In this document: piece by piece, positions 28,053 to 36,734 of the stretch
Position numbering within the stretch: position 1 is the first letter of the stretch
Layout: the number at the start of each line of letters is the position of its first letter
From: Tsukamurella sp. M9C
GTDB taxonomy: Bacteria > Actinomycetota > Actinomycetes > Mycobacteriales > Mycobacteriaceae
Assembly (NCBI RefSeq): GCF_020169415.1
Contig: NZ_JAIULG010000004.1
Location: 1-64,000 of the forward strand
Length of the DNA stretch: 64,000 bases
Reading direction: 5' to 3'
The notes under the pieces: generated by a model
What the model saw: only the letters and a program-made list of their open reading frames with translations
Database searches by the model: none
Told to the model about the DNA's origin: nothing
Translations under genes and position numbers: made by a program

Positions 28053-28691
28053 TCAGCCCGCGGCGGGCCGCAGCAGGGTCTCGACCGCGTCGAGTAGTTC
28101 GTCGACCCGAGCGGGGGTGAACCGGTCCGGTTCGACAGGGGCGAGCATCGCCCATCCGTCGCCCATCCCGGTGATGTTCTCGGCGAGGATGTCTGCGCGG
28201 ATGTCCGTACGGATCGTGCCGCGACGTTGCCCCTCGCTGATGGTGTCGGCGAGCTTCGCCCGGAACCGTGCGTAGCGCCGTTGGAAGATGTGCGCGAGGG
28301 CGGGCTCCTGTCGCGCGGAGGAGACCAGTTGGCTCATGACCGGCCACTGCTCGCGGTCGCCGACAGTCATGGCGAGCCAGCGCTCGAGCATCGACCGGAC
28401 ACCCGCGCGTTCCTCGTCCGGGTGCACCAGGCTCTCGTACGTGTCGAAACGCTGCTCGGCGAGCGCTGCGATCAGTTCGGACTTGTTCGTGAAGTAGTAG
28501 GTGACAGCGCCCGTGGTGCATCCCGCGGCATCGGCGACCTTCCTCAGCGAACACGCCCCGTAGCCGTCGGCGGCGATGATCGAGGTCGCGGCGCGCAGCA
28601 GTTCGGCACGCCGTTCGGCGTGATCTCCCGGCGGGCGGCCGCGCCGCGCAGCGGAACCGCGGCCCCGATCCGGCTTCGAATCTTCTGCCAT
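28053..28691 (-). CDS. TetR/AcrR-family transcriptional regulator
   Basis: A 212-residue protein. A basic N-terminus (RGRGSAARRGRPPG) precedes the TetR helix-turn-helix: LLRAATSIIAADGYGACSLR, then DAAGCTTGAVTYYFTNKSEL. The rest is the variable helical ligand-binding and dimer domain. The ATG at 28691 has TAGGCT (28699-28704 on the minus strand) 7 nt upstream, a leaderless arrangement. It lies directly upstream of the PhyH operon in the same direction, with about 210 AT-richer nt between, so it may repress that operon. Confidence 0.87.
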   Translation of the reverse strand: MAEDSKPDRGRGSAARRGRPPGDHAERRAELLRAATSIIAADGYGACSLRKVADAAGCTTGAVTYYFTNKSELIAALAEQRFDTYESLVHPDEERAGVRSMLERWLAMTVGDREQWPVMSQLVSSARQEPALAHIFQRRYARFRAKLADTISEGQRRGTIRTDIRADILAENITGMGDGWAMLAPVEPDRFTPARVDELLDAVETLLRPAAG

Positions 28692-28799
28692 TACCGGAAG
28701 CCTATACGTCGGACCGGACCAGCGGCGCGGCCCGGCGTCGCACTCGCGGTGCTCGTCGGAGCGGGACCGATCGGCTGTCCGCAGCGCTAGAGTGCGACG

Positions 28800-30020
28800 G
28801 TGGAAACATCGTGGCCGCGTCCGAGCGTGCGCATCTCGGCGCTCATCCGGCTGGTTGCGGAGCACATGCTCGCCGCGGCCGACACCGCTGCGGAAGAGGT
28901 GACGGCGGCGGCCCACGAGTCGGCGGAATACCGCGCCCTCCTCGACGACCCGCAACTGCTCGATGCGGACCGACGAATGAACCGGACCAACATGCTCCAC
29001 TGGCTGTCCGCGAACATCCAGGAGCCGGGAATGCGGGTTCCGCCCAGCATGGATCCGGAGATCCTGCAATTCGCGCGGGACGTTGTGCGCCGCGGCCTGG
29101 ATCTGCACGACCTGGGTTCCTGGCGCGGCGCGCAGCACGGGGCGTGGTCGATGTGGGTCGACGGCTGCTTCGCAGCCACCACCGACCTCGACGAGCTTCG
29201 GGACCTGATGAAGGTGTCCGAGCGCTCGATGGCGACGTTCATCGACGATTCGATCGCCGCGCTCGACGAGTTCGTGGACGAGGAGCGCGCCGTTCTCGCC
29301 AAGGGGGCGAACGCCGAACGGCACGCCACCGTCCAACTGCTGCTCGAAGGCGCGCCGATCGGTCGCGCGAGGGCGGAATCGCGCCTCGGCTACGCACTGA
29401 CGGGGGACCACGTGGCCGCGATCATCTGGAGCGATTCGGCAGAGCAGGCGGCGGGCCTCGACACTGCGGCGGAGGCCGTGATGCGGATGTGCGGTGCCGG
29501 GCGCCGGCTCACCCTCAACGCGAGTACCACGGCCCTGTGGGTCTGGGTGCCGGCGCACGGGGTCCCCCCGACCGAGGCCGCCGAACAGATCGTGGCCGAA
29601 ACACCGGGGATCCACCTCGCCTTCGGCCGCCCGGGCCAGGACCTCGAAGGCTTCCGCCGCAGCCACCTCGACGCGGCGTCCGCGCAGCGCATGCTGGCCC
29701 GACTCGGCTCGACCCGGACTGTCGTGCGCTACGAGGACGTCGCTCTGGTCTCGGTGCTCACCGCCGACATGGCGCAGGCCGATCAGTTCGTCGCCGACAC
29801 GCTGGGCGACCTGGCCACGGCCGACCCCGCGTTGCGCGAGACCGTGCTCACCTACGTCCAGGAGCGGTTCAACGGCTCCGCGGCCGCCGAGCGCCTGTTC
29901 ACGCACAGGAACACCGTCGAGCGGAGGCTGGCGCGAGCCGACCAACTCCTGCCCGTGCCGCTCGCCGAGAACGCCGCGAGTGTCGTCGCAGCGCTCATGC
30001 TCGTGCAGCTGCGCGACTGA
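28800..30020 (+). CDS. PucR/CdaR-type transcriptional regulator
   Basis: A 406-residue protein. The N-terminal helical sensory part (RISALIRLVAEHMLAAADTA) and a GGDEF-like central region of the CdaR type are followed by the C-terminal PucR helix-turn-helix, seen as TVLTYVQERFNGSAAAERLF and THRNTVERRL near residues 355-380. Such regulators usually activate nearby catabolic operons on binding the substrate. The GTG start has TAGAGT (28788-28793) 6 nt upstream. It is convergent with the 14-kb amine operon, whose control region (44.0-44.3 kb) holds repeated GTGCAA boxes, possible targets. Confidence 0.8.
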   Translation: METSWPRPSVRISALIRLVAEHMLAAADTAAEEVTAAAHESAEYRALLDDPQLLDADRRMNRTNMLHWLSANIQEPGMRVPPSMDPEILQFARDVVRRGLDLHDLGSWRGAQHGAWSMWVDGCFAATTDLDELRDLMKVSERSMATFIDDSIAALDEFVDEERAVLAKGANAERHATVQLLLEGAPIGRARAESRLGYALTGDHVAAIIWSDSAEQAAGLDTAAEAVMRMCGAGRRLTLNASTTALWVWVPAHGVPPTEAAEQIVAETPGIHLAFGRPGQDLEGFRRSHLDAASAQRMLARLGSTRTVVRYEDVALVSVLTADMAQADQFVADTLGDLATADPALRETVLTYVQERFNGSAAAERLFTHRNTVERRLARADQLLPVPLAENAASVVAALMLVQLRD

Positions 30021-30057
30021 CATCCGCGGCGTCCCGATGGGGTTGTCTCGCCCAGGC

Positions 30058-30936
30058 TCACCCCGCGGCGACGATCCTCGCCTGGGCCGCGAACCCGAGA
30101 TCGCCGAGGCCGGCGTCCACAGCGGCATTGAGGTTCTCGACGGCGGCGGTGAACACTCGGGCCCGGATGCCCGCCTCCGCCATGATGGCGGCGGCACCGT
30201 CGAGGCCCTGCGCGTACGTCGCGATCGTGGCCTGGTCCGTCGCGAAGTCGCCGCCGTCGATCGCGGCTGCGGCCCTGGCGGTCTCTGCCTGAATGGATGC
30301 GAACACCGCCGGCGTCAGGTTCTCGAGCAGGGACAGATCGACGCCCTGACCCAGCATGTAGGTCGCCGCCTCGACGTACGCACTGACCGCGGGCACGAGG
30401 AACATGCCGACGAGTCCCGCGTTGAGGACGCTGGCCGTCCTGTCCTCCGGCGACACCCACACCGACATCGGTGTCAGGGCCGTGAGGGCCTGGCCGTGTG
30501 CGGCCCATTCGGATTCGGATCCGGAATAGAGGATCGCCGCCGCCTCGGTGCCGATGTCGGCGGGGTAGCCGAGGATCGAGCCGTCCAGGTAGGCGGCGCC
30601 GCGTCCGCGAGCCCACTCGCCGAACGCCTCGACCTCCATGGGAGTGCCACTGCCCACGTTGACGAGCGTGACGCCCGTCCAGTCCGGCACGTCCCGCAGG
30701 ACGGCGAGGGCATCGTCGTAGGTGGACAGGCAGACCAGCACGAGCGGTGCGGTGCCGACCGCGTCGGCGGCCTCCCGCACGGGGGTGATCGCCTCGCTCG
30801 CCAGCGCCTCGGCCTTGGCGTGCGTCCGGTTCCACACGGCGACATCGTGGCCGGCGCCGGCCAGTGTGCGTGCGAGTGCGGCACCCATCAGCCCGCAGCC
30901 GAGCACTGTGACGTCGTGAGCTGTGTTCTTCTCCAT
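30058..30936 (-). CDS. NAD(P)-dependent oxidoreductase, imine reductase / 3-hydroxyisobutyrate dehydrogenase-like
   Basis: A 292-residue protein of the beta-hydroxyacid dehydrogenase superfamily. The NADP-binding loop VLGCGLMGAA is at residues 11-20 and NRTHAKAEAL follows the second strand. The helical C-terminal domain resembles imine reductases (SGSESEWAAHGQALTALTPM) more than 3-hydroxyisobutyrate dehydrogenase, since the usual catalytic Lys pattern is not obvious. It is the last gene of the amine operon, 35 nt after the aldehyde dehydrogenase gene. It could reduce or rescue an imine made by the amine oxidase; this is inference. Confidence 0.75.
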   Translation of the reverse strand: MEKNTAHDVTVLGCGLMGAALARTLAGAGHDVAVWNRTHAKAEALASEAITPVREAADAVGTAPLVLVCLSTYDDALAVLRDVPDWTGVTLVNVGSGTPMEVEAFGEWARGRGAAYLDGSILGYPADIGTEAAAILYSGSESEWAAHGQALTALTPMSVWVSPEDRTASVLNAGLVGMFLVPAVSAYVEAATYMLGQGVDLSLLENLTPAVFASIQAETARAAAAIDGGDFATDQATIATYAQGLDGAAAIMAEAGIRARVFTAAVENLNAAVDAGLGDLGFAAQARIVAAG

Positions 30937-30971
30937 CGGTGTTCCTCCTCTTCGTTCGGGTCCGGCTCGGC

Positions 30972-32438
30972 CTACATCGGAAGGTCCGGCGAGTCCACGC
31001 CGACCACCCGGTCGCCGCAGAACACCCGGATCGACTCGGCGGGGCCGTGCCCGCCGATGCCGGACGGTCCCCAGAAGCTCTGCGCGGAGTCGCCGCCGAG
31101 GTCGGCGACCTTCGCGCCGTTGACGCGCACCTCGCCGGACTTGATCCGTGCGCCGACGGCGATCGCCCGGTCGGTGTCGGTGCCGAAGACGTACGCGTCC
31201 AGGCCGGACGGGTGCGCGTTCGCCGCCCGCAGCGCCTCCTCCTCGGACTCCACGCCGTGCAGGGAGACGACCGGGCCGAACAGCTCCGCGGTCGTGCGGT
31301 CGGGATCCGATCCGGTGGCCACTGTGGGGGACAGGAAGAAGCCCGCGAGGTCAGGCAGCACGCCGGGCGCGTCGATCTCGGCGCCCAGCCCGCGCAGGCC
31401 GTCGATCCGCTGCTGGAGGGTACGGTAGTGCGGCTCGTTGGAGATGGGGCCGATGTCGGTGGCCTCGTCCAACGAGTGCCCGATCCGCAGCTGCGCGATG
31501 CGTTCGCCCAGCGCCTCGCGGAGCGGCTGCACGAGGTGCTGCGGCGCGAGCACCTTGCCGGGGCCCTCGCACCACTGGCCGTTGAGATTCGTCATGCCCG
31601 TGAGGATCCCGTCGGCGGTCACGTCGACGTCGGCGTCGTCGAGCACGATCACGGGGTTGTTGCCGCCCAGCTCCAGCTGCAGGACCTTGAAGTCCTCCGC
31701 GGCCGCCCGGGCGATCGCCCGTCCCGCGCCGGGGCCGCCCGTGAAGGAGACCACCTGGACACGGCGGTCGCCCGTCAGTGCGGCGCCGATGTCGCCGGTG
31801 CCGTGCACCAACTGGAGGGCCCCGTCGGGCAAGCCGGCATCGACGAAACACTCGGCGATCACCTGCGCGCTGGCGGGCGCGTGCTCGGACGGCTTGAGGA
31901 TGACGGGGCAGCCCGCGGCGATCGCACTGGCCGTCTTCGCAGCCGGGATGAAGCTCGGCCCGTTCCACGGGGTGAGGATCGCCGCGGGGCCCCACGGGAT
32001 CCGGTGCAACCGAACGTCGCGGCCGCCCGCGGAGAGCGCGGTGACGCGGGCGATGTTCCGCGCCTCGGTGGCCGCGCCGCGCAGGCGGTGGGGGAGGAAC
32101 GCCGCGAGCTTGAGGGTGGCGCCGATCGCCGTGCCGCTGGTGAGCGCGTCGACCCGCGCGATCTCCTCGAGCCGCTGCTCGACGAATCCCGCGGCCCGTT
32201 CCAGCGCCTCGGCGCGTTCGATCCGGACGTCGTCGGTGGTGAAGTCCGTCGCGTCGTAGACGCGCTGCGCGAGGTCCAGCGCCCGGTCCAGATCGGCGTG
32301 GGTGGTGGTCACCGTGCGGTGCACGGGCTCGCCGGTGTTCGGGTCGACGTTCCAGGTGTCGAGCGTCTCGCACTCGACCCACTCCCCGGCGATGTAGCTG
32401 CGGGGCTGGGCGAGGGTGGTGGTGGTTTCGGTGGTCAC
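30972..32438 (-). CDS. Aldehyde dehydrogenase family protein
   Basis: A 488-residue NAD(P)+-dependent aldehyde dehydrogenase that oxidises aldehydes to carboxylic acids. The general base E256 lies in QLELGGNNP and the nucleophile C290 in GQWCEGP. The cofactor stretch LTPWNGPSF is near 155-163 and SFTGG near 231-235. The GTG start at 32438 overlaps the alcohol dehydrogenase stop as GTGA, so the two are coupled and probably act in sequence (alcohol to aldehyde to acid). In the gamma-glutamyl route it could fill the PuuC role; in a lactone route it would act on an omega-oxo acid. Confidence 0.88.
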   Translation of the reverse strand: MTTETTTTLAQPRSYIAGEWVECETLDTWNVDPNTGEPVHRTVTTTHADLDRALDLAQRVYDATDFTTDDVRIERAEALERAAGFVEQRLEEIARVDALTSGTAIGATLKLAAFLPHRLRGAATEARNIARVTALSAGGRDVRLHRIPWGPAAILTPWNGPSFIPAAKTASAIAAGCPVILKPSEHAPASAQVIAECFVDAGLPDGALQLVHGTGDIGAALTGDRRVQVVSFTGGPGAGRAIARAAAEDFKVLQLELGGNNPVIVLDDADVDVTADGILTGMTNLNGQWCEGPGKVLAPQHLVQPLREALGERIAQLRIGHSLDEATDIGPISNEPHYRTLQQRIDGLRGLGAEIDAPGVLPDLAGFFLSPTVATGSDPDRTTAELFGPVVSLHGVESEEEALRAANAHPSGLDAYVFGTDTDRAIAVGARIKSGEVRVNGAKVADLGGDSAQSFWGPSGIGGHGPAESIRVFCGDRVVGVDSPDLPM

Positions 32439-33553
32439 TGGGTCACCTCGGTCTCGGAACTGGTGGGCATGGCGACGACGATCCGCGTGACGTCACCCGA
32501 CTTCATGGCCTCGAAGCCCTCGTTGATCTCCTCGAACGGAATGACGTCCGTGACCATCTCGTCGAGCAGCAGTCGGCCCTGCTGGTACAGGCGGGCGAAC
32601 TGCCCGATGTCCTCGCGCGCCTGGCCGGAGCCCATGTACGAGCCGATCAGGCGCTTCTCGCTGAAGAAGAAGTCGGAGGCGGGGACGGGCACGTCGGTCC
32701 CGTCGGGTGCGATGCCCACCAGGCACGCGGTGCCGGTGGCCCGCACGATCGCGAGCGCCGTCGCGGCGGTGCGCGCCGAGCCGACGGCCTCGAAGGCGTA
32801 GTCCACCCCGTCGCCGAGCAGCTCGGTGATCTCGCCCCGCACATCGCCCGCACCGTTGATGGTGTGTGTGGCGCCGTACCCGTGCGCGGCCTTGAGCCGG
32901 GCGTCGTCGAGGTCGATGCCGACGATCGCCGATGCGCCGGCCAGCCGCGCGCCCTGGATGATGGCCGAACCGACTCCGCCGCAGCCGATCACCGCGACGG
33001 TGGATCCTGGGCGTACCTGCGCCCCGCGGAACACCGCGCCGACGCCGGTCACGATGCAGCAGGACAGCAGGCAGCCGACGCGGGTGGGCACGTCGTCGGG
33101 CAGCTTCACCGCGGCGTTCGCGCGGAGCAGGATGTGCTCGGAGAACGCACCCACGTCGCCGAGGCGCGCGACGGGCTTCCCGTCGGGCAACGCGTACGAG
33201 GGCCGGGGGCGGCGCCGGATCTCCGCCTGCCGCTGGCACTGGGTGGAGCGGCCGGCGTTGCAGTTCGCGCACTGCCCGCACGACGGGGTGAGCGCGCCGG
33301 TCACTCGGTCCCCGGGCTTGAGGTCGGTGACGGCGGAGCCGACCGACTCGACGACGCCTGCGACCTCGTGCCCTACGACGACCGGGATCTCGGATTCGAC
33401 GGTGCCGGTCATGTAGTGCAGGTCGCTGTGGCACAGCCCCACGTGGGTGACGGCGACCCGCACCTCGTTCGGCTCGGGATCGTCGACGTGGATGTCGGTC
33501 AGGTGCAGGGGCCGGCCCACCTCGGTGAGCACGGCGGCGCGGGTGGTGATCAT
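32435..33553 (-). CDS. Zn-dependent alcohol dehydrogenase (class III-like MDR)
   Basis: A 372-residue medium-chain dehydrogenase. Catalytic Zn ligands are C41 and the H62-E63 pair (GHEVAG), with structural Zn Cys at 92, 95, 98 and 106. The coenzyme loop GCGGVGSAIIQGARLAG is in the middle. It belongs to the group with aryl/alkyl-alcohol dehydrogenases and NDMA-dependent enzymes. Gene overlaps on both sides (ATGA with the hydratase end, GTGA with the aldehyde dehydrogenase start) place it firmly in the operon. A hydroxy acid, alcohol or amino alcohol substrate is likely. Confidence 0.87.
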   Translation of the reverse strand: MITTRAAVLTEVGRPLHLTDIHVDDPEPNEVRVAVTHVGLCHSDLHYMTGTVESEIPVVVGHEVAGVVESVGSAVTDLKPGDRVTGALTPSCGQCANCNAGRSTQCQRQAEIRRRPRPSYALPDGKPVARLGDVGAFSEHILLRANAAVKLPDDVPTRVGCLLSCCIVTGVGAVFRGAQVRPGSTVAVIGCGGVGSAIIQGARLAGASAIVGIDLDDARLKAAHGYGATHTINGAGDVRGEITELLGDGVDYAFEAVGSARTAATALAIVRATGTACLVGIAPDGTDVPVPASDFFFSEKRLIGSYMGSGQAREDIGQFARLYQQGRLLLDEMVTDVIPFEEINEGFEAMKSGDVTRIVVAMPTSSETEVTQ

Positions 33554-35976
33554 CGGTTCGCTCCGTTCGCGGTGGCGGGTGTGCGTGCGTCCCAGAAGCC
33601 CTGCACGCCGGCGGTGAGTGCGCCGCTGTTCCAGGACTCGTCGGCCGCGGCGTCCTCGCGCTCGAAGGCGCGCTCGATCTCCGAGATAGACGGCCGCAGC
33701 AGCTCCAGGTGCAGGGCGGTGTTGTTGACGCCCTCGGGGTTCCACGCGTGCACGGTGTCGATGGCGCGGTCCAGCAGCGCTTCCGGTTCGACGATCTCGT
33801 CGAGCAGGCCGATCTCCAGTGCCTCGTCGGCGCCGACGCGTTCGGAGGCCAGGACCATCCGCATCGCGTGGCCGCGGACGATGCGGGGCAGCAGGATGCT
33901 GGAGGCGTTGGAGATGGTCAGACCTCGTCCGTTCTCGGGCTGGTAGTACTCCGTCCGGGGCGTGCCGAGGCGGGCGTCGCAGCACAGCGTGATCTCCGAC
34001 GCGCCGCCCACGGCGATGCCGTTGATCGCCGCGATCACGGGCACGCGGGTCTCGATCACGGCGCGGGTCACGTCGTGGAAGCTCTCGAAACTCTCCCGCA
34101 TCTCCTCGAAGGTCGTGGGCGCGGCGGCGAGGTCCTCGCCCGCGCTGAACGCGCGTCCGGTGCCGGTCAGCACGATGCCCCTGGCCTTGTCGCCGGCGCC
34201 GTACTCGCGGATCAGCGCGGACAGGCGCCGGCGCATCGGCGCGGTCAGCGCGTTCAGCTTCTCGGGGCGGCGCAGCGTGATGACGGCGACCTCGCGGGTC
34301 ACCTCGACGAGCACGTGCTCGGTCCCCTGGTCGGTGCTTTCCACTTGGTTCTCCTTGTTCGACGGTGCCGGCGCGCGCAGGTCGTGGACGGTGCCGGGGG
34401 CCTGCGCGGCGCGGGCTTTGAGTGCGGGTTTGGACACCCGCTCGGACGGGGTGCGCGGGAAGTCCGCGACGAATTCGACGTAGCGTGGAACCTTGAATCG
34501 GGCGAGTCGCTCCGCGACGCGGGCGACGATCGCCTCGGCCGTCGGACGGTCCGCGGGGACATCCACCGCGAGCTGCACGAAGGCCTTGACCTCCTCGCCG
34601 AGCACGTCGTCGGGTTCGGCGACCACGGCGGTCGCGACCACGGCGTCGTCGCGCTCGAGCGCGGCCTCCACCTCGGCGGCGGCCACGTTCTCCCCGCCGC
34701 GCCGCACCATGTCCTTGAGGCGGCCGACGAGTCGGATCCCGCCGTGCTCGTCCATGACGGCCAGGTCGCCCGTGTGCAGGCGGCCGCAGCGGAGGGTCCG
34801 GGCGGTCTCCTCGGGGCGGTTCCAGTAGCCGAGCATCATAGGCGCACCTGCCACGGTCAGCTCGCCCGGCGTCCCGGCCGGGACCTCGGCACCGTCGGCG
34901 TCGACGATCCGGACCTGCTTGTTGGGCACGGGATGCCCGAGGGTTCCGCTGCCGACGGCGGCGGCGTCGTCGAACGGGCTGAACAGGTCGATTCCGCTCT
35001 CCGTCATGCCGTAGACCTCGCGCCAGGGCGCGCCCCAGCGCTCCTCCAGCGCGGAGTGCAGCGCCACGGGGATCGCGGAGCAGAACACGCCACGGAGCCG
35101 GTTCGCGCGATCGTCGGGGCCGGGCGGCTGCTTGAACAGCAGCGTGGGCATCGATCCGAGCACGTAGCAGAACGTCGCGCCGTGGCGGCGCACGTCGCGC
35201 ATGAATCCGGACGCCGAGAACTTCGGCAGCACCACCAGCGGAGCGCCGGTCGTCAACGCCAGCACGGCGTTCCACTGCGGGTCCATGTACGAGAAGGGCT
35301 GGGCCGTCAGCAGTACGTCGTCGGGACCGAGGCCGGCCGCTCCGGCGCACGTCCAGCCGATCCGGGTCCAGTAGTCGTGCGTGAGCATGCACGCCTTCGG
35401 GAAACCGGTGGTGCCCGACGTGTACTGCAGGTTCGCCAGGGTCTCCGGGCGGATGTCCACGCCAGGCGCGGTGGGCGGGTGCTCGGTTCCGGTGGTCTCC
35501 GCGATGTCGACCACGCCGACGCCGGCCACCGCCTCATCACTCGCGATCACGTCGCGCACCAGCGGCAGGTGGTCCGCGTCGGTCACGATCACGCGGGTGC
35601 CGGAATCCTCCAGCACGAACCGCAGATCGGCCGCGCGATAGGCGGAGTTGACGGGCACTGCGACCGCACCGGCCTTGAGCACGGCGAACCAGGTGAGCGG
35701 CCACCCGGCGACGTTCGGCAGCATGATCGCGACGCGGTCGCCCGGGGCGATGCCGTGGTCCGAGATCAGCAGGTGCGCGAGCCGCGACGACGCCGCGTCG
35801 ACCTGCTCGTACGTCCAGGACTCGTCGCCGAATCGCAGCAGCTCCGTGCCCGGCGTGCGGGCGGCGCCGTCGGCTAGAAGTCCTGTGACGGTGCCGATCC
35901 GGGGGGCGTCGCCGAGCTCGCTCGGGTTGACGGCGACCCGCCGCGCGGTGTCTTCGGTGTGCGAGGTGGTGGTCAC
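33550..35976 (-). CDS. Acyl-CoA ligase / enoyl-CoA hydratase fusion
   Basis: One uninterrupted 808-codon frame. Residues 1-~540 are an AMP-forming acyl-CoA ligase: YTSGTTGFPK at 185-194, YGMTESG in the middle, and the C-terminal GRLKDMVRRGGENV hinge. Residues ~545-808 are a crotonase: GTGRAFSAGEDL and an AINGIAVGGASEI oxyanion region. No stop separates them. An internal GTG at 34344 has AAGGAG (34351-34356) 6 nt upstream, so a free 264-residue hydratase may also be made. The start GTG 35976 overlaps the upstream stop (GTGA) and has GGAGG 7 nt before it; the ATG at 35982 is too close to that site. Ligase and hydratase would act in sequence on an acid. Confidence 0.8.
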   Translation of the reverse strand: MTTTSHTEDTARRVAVNPSELGDAPRIGTVTGLLADGAARTPGTELLRFGDESWTYEQVDAASSRLAHLLISDHGIAPGDRVAIMLPNVAGWPLTWFAVLKAGAVAVPVNSAYRAADLRFVLEDSGTRVIVTDADHLPLVRDVIASDEAVAGVGVVDIAETTGTEHPPTAPGVDIRPETLANLQYTSGTTGFPKACMLTHDYWTRIGWTCAGAAGLGPDDVLLTAQPFSYMDPQWNAVLALTTGAPLVVLPKFSASGFMRDVRRHGATFCYVLGSMPTLLFKQPPGPDDRANRLRGVFCSAIPVALHSALEERWGAPWREVYGMTESGIDLFSPFDDAAAVGSGTLGHPVPNKQVRIVDADGAEVPAGTPGELTVAGAPMMLGYWNRPEETARTLRCGRLHTGDLAVMDEHGGIRLVGRLKDMVRRGGENVAAAEVEAALERDDAVVATAVVAEPDDVLGEEVKAFVQLAVDVPADRPTAEAIVARVAERLARFKVPRYVEFVADFPRTPSERVSKPALKARAAQAPGTVHDLRAPAPSNKENQVESTDQGTEHVLVEVTREVAVITLRRPEKLNALTAPMRRRLSALIREYGAGDKARGIVLTGTGRAFSAGEDLAAAPTTFEEMRESFESFHDVTRAVIETRVPVIAAINGIAVGGASEITLCCDARLGTPRTEYYQPENGRGLTISNASSILLPRIVRGHAMRMVLASERVGADEALEIGLLDEIVEPEALLDRAIDTVHAWNPEGVNNTALHLELLRPSISEIERAFEREDAAADESWNSGALTAGVQGFWDARTPATANGANR

Positions 35977-36734
35977 TGCCATGCCTCCAGTCGGTTCTTC
36001 GATTCGTCGACGATCCAGCTCATCGCCGGGTCGTCGCTGTCCATCCACTCGGGGTGCCACTGCACCCCGAGGATCGGCGCGCCGGGCGCCTCCACCGCTT
36101 CGACGACCCCGTCGGACGTGCGGCCCGTGACGATCAGGCCGTCGCCGCACCGGTCCACGGCCTGGTGATGCCACGAGTTCGTCGTCATGCTGGGGCCGAA
36201 GACCCGAGCGGCGATGGAGCCGGCCTCGAATCGCACCACGTGAACGGCGTCGCCGTCGGTGGGCGCGGACTGCGGGGACAGGTGCGGGATCGGCCCGGGT
36301 GGAAGGTCCGCGACAAGCGTCCCGCCGAGCGCGGTGTTGAGCACCTGCAGACCGCGGCACACTCCGAGCAGCGGGGTGCCGCGGTCGACGGCCGCGCGGG
36401 TGAGGGCGAACTCGTACTCGTCGCGTTCCGGGTCGTGCGCGTTCGTGTCGGTGCGCGGGTCCACGTCGCGGACGACGGAGGTGTCTCCGCCCCAGCGGGA
36501 GGGGTGCACGTCCTGCCCGCCGGTGATCACCACGCCCGACAGCCACTCGCAGGCGTCGACGGGGTCGGCGTCGTAGGGCAGGTGCACTGGCACGCCGCCG
36601 GCCTGCGCGATGCGGGTCGCGAACGCGGACATGAACGAGTCCATGCACGCCTTGCCGTAGCGGGGGTCGGATCCGGCGATCAGGCTCAGTTCGAAACGGC
36701 GGCCGGTGATCCCGATCAGTGGCCGGCGGCTCAT
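35973..36734 (-). CDS. Class I amidotransferase-like hydrolase (peptidase C26, PuuD-like)
   Basis: A 253-residue protein. The nucleophile C126 lies in GVCRGLQ and the His/Glu partners H227 and E229 in VQWHPEW; NSWHHQAVD is also typical. PuuD removes glutamate from gamma-glutamyl-gamma-aminobutyrate in the Puu putrescine pathway, and homologues act on other gamma-glutamyl amides. It is coupled by ATGA overlap to the glutamine-synthetase-like gene, its logical partner: one attaches glutamate to an amine, the other removes it after oxidation. Confidence 0.85.
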   Translation of the reverse strand: MSRRPLIGITGRRFELSLIAGSDPRYGKACMDSFMSAFATRIAQAGGVPVHLPYDADPVDACEWLSGVVITGGQDVHPSRWGGDTSVVRDVDPRTDTNAHDPERDEYEFALTRAAVDRGTPLLGVCRGLQVLNTALGGTLVADLPPGPIPHLSPQSAPTDGDAVHVVRFEAGSIAARVFGPSMTTNSWHHQAVDRCGDGLIVTGRTSDGVVEAVEAPGAPILGVQWHPEWMDSDDPAMSWIVDESKNRLEAWQ

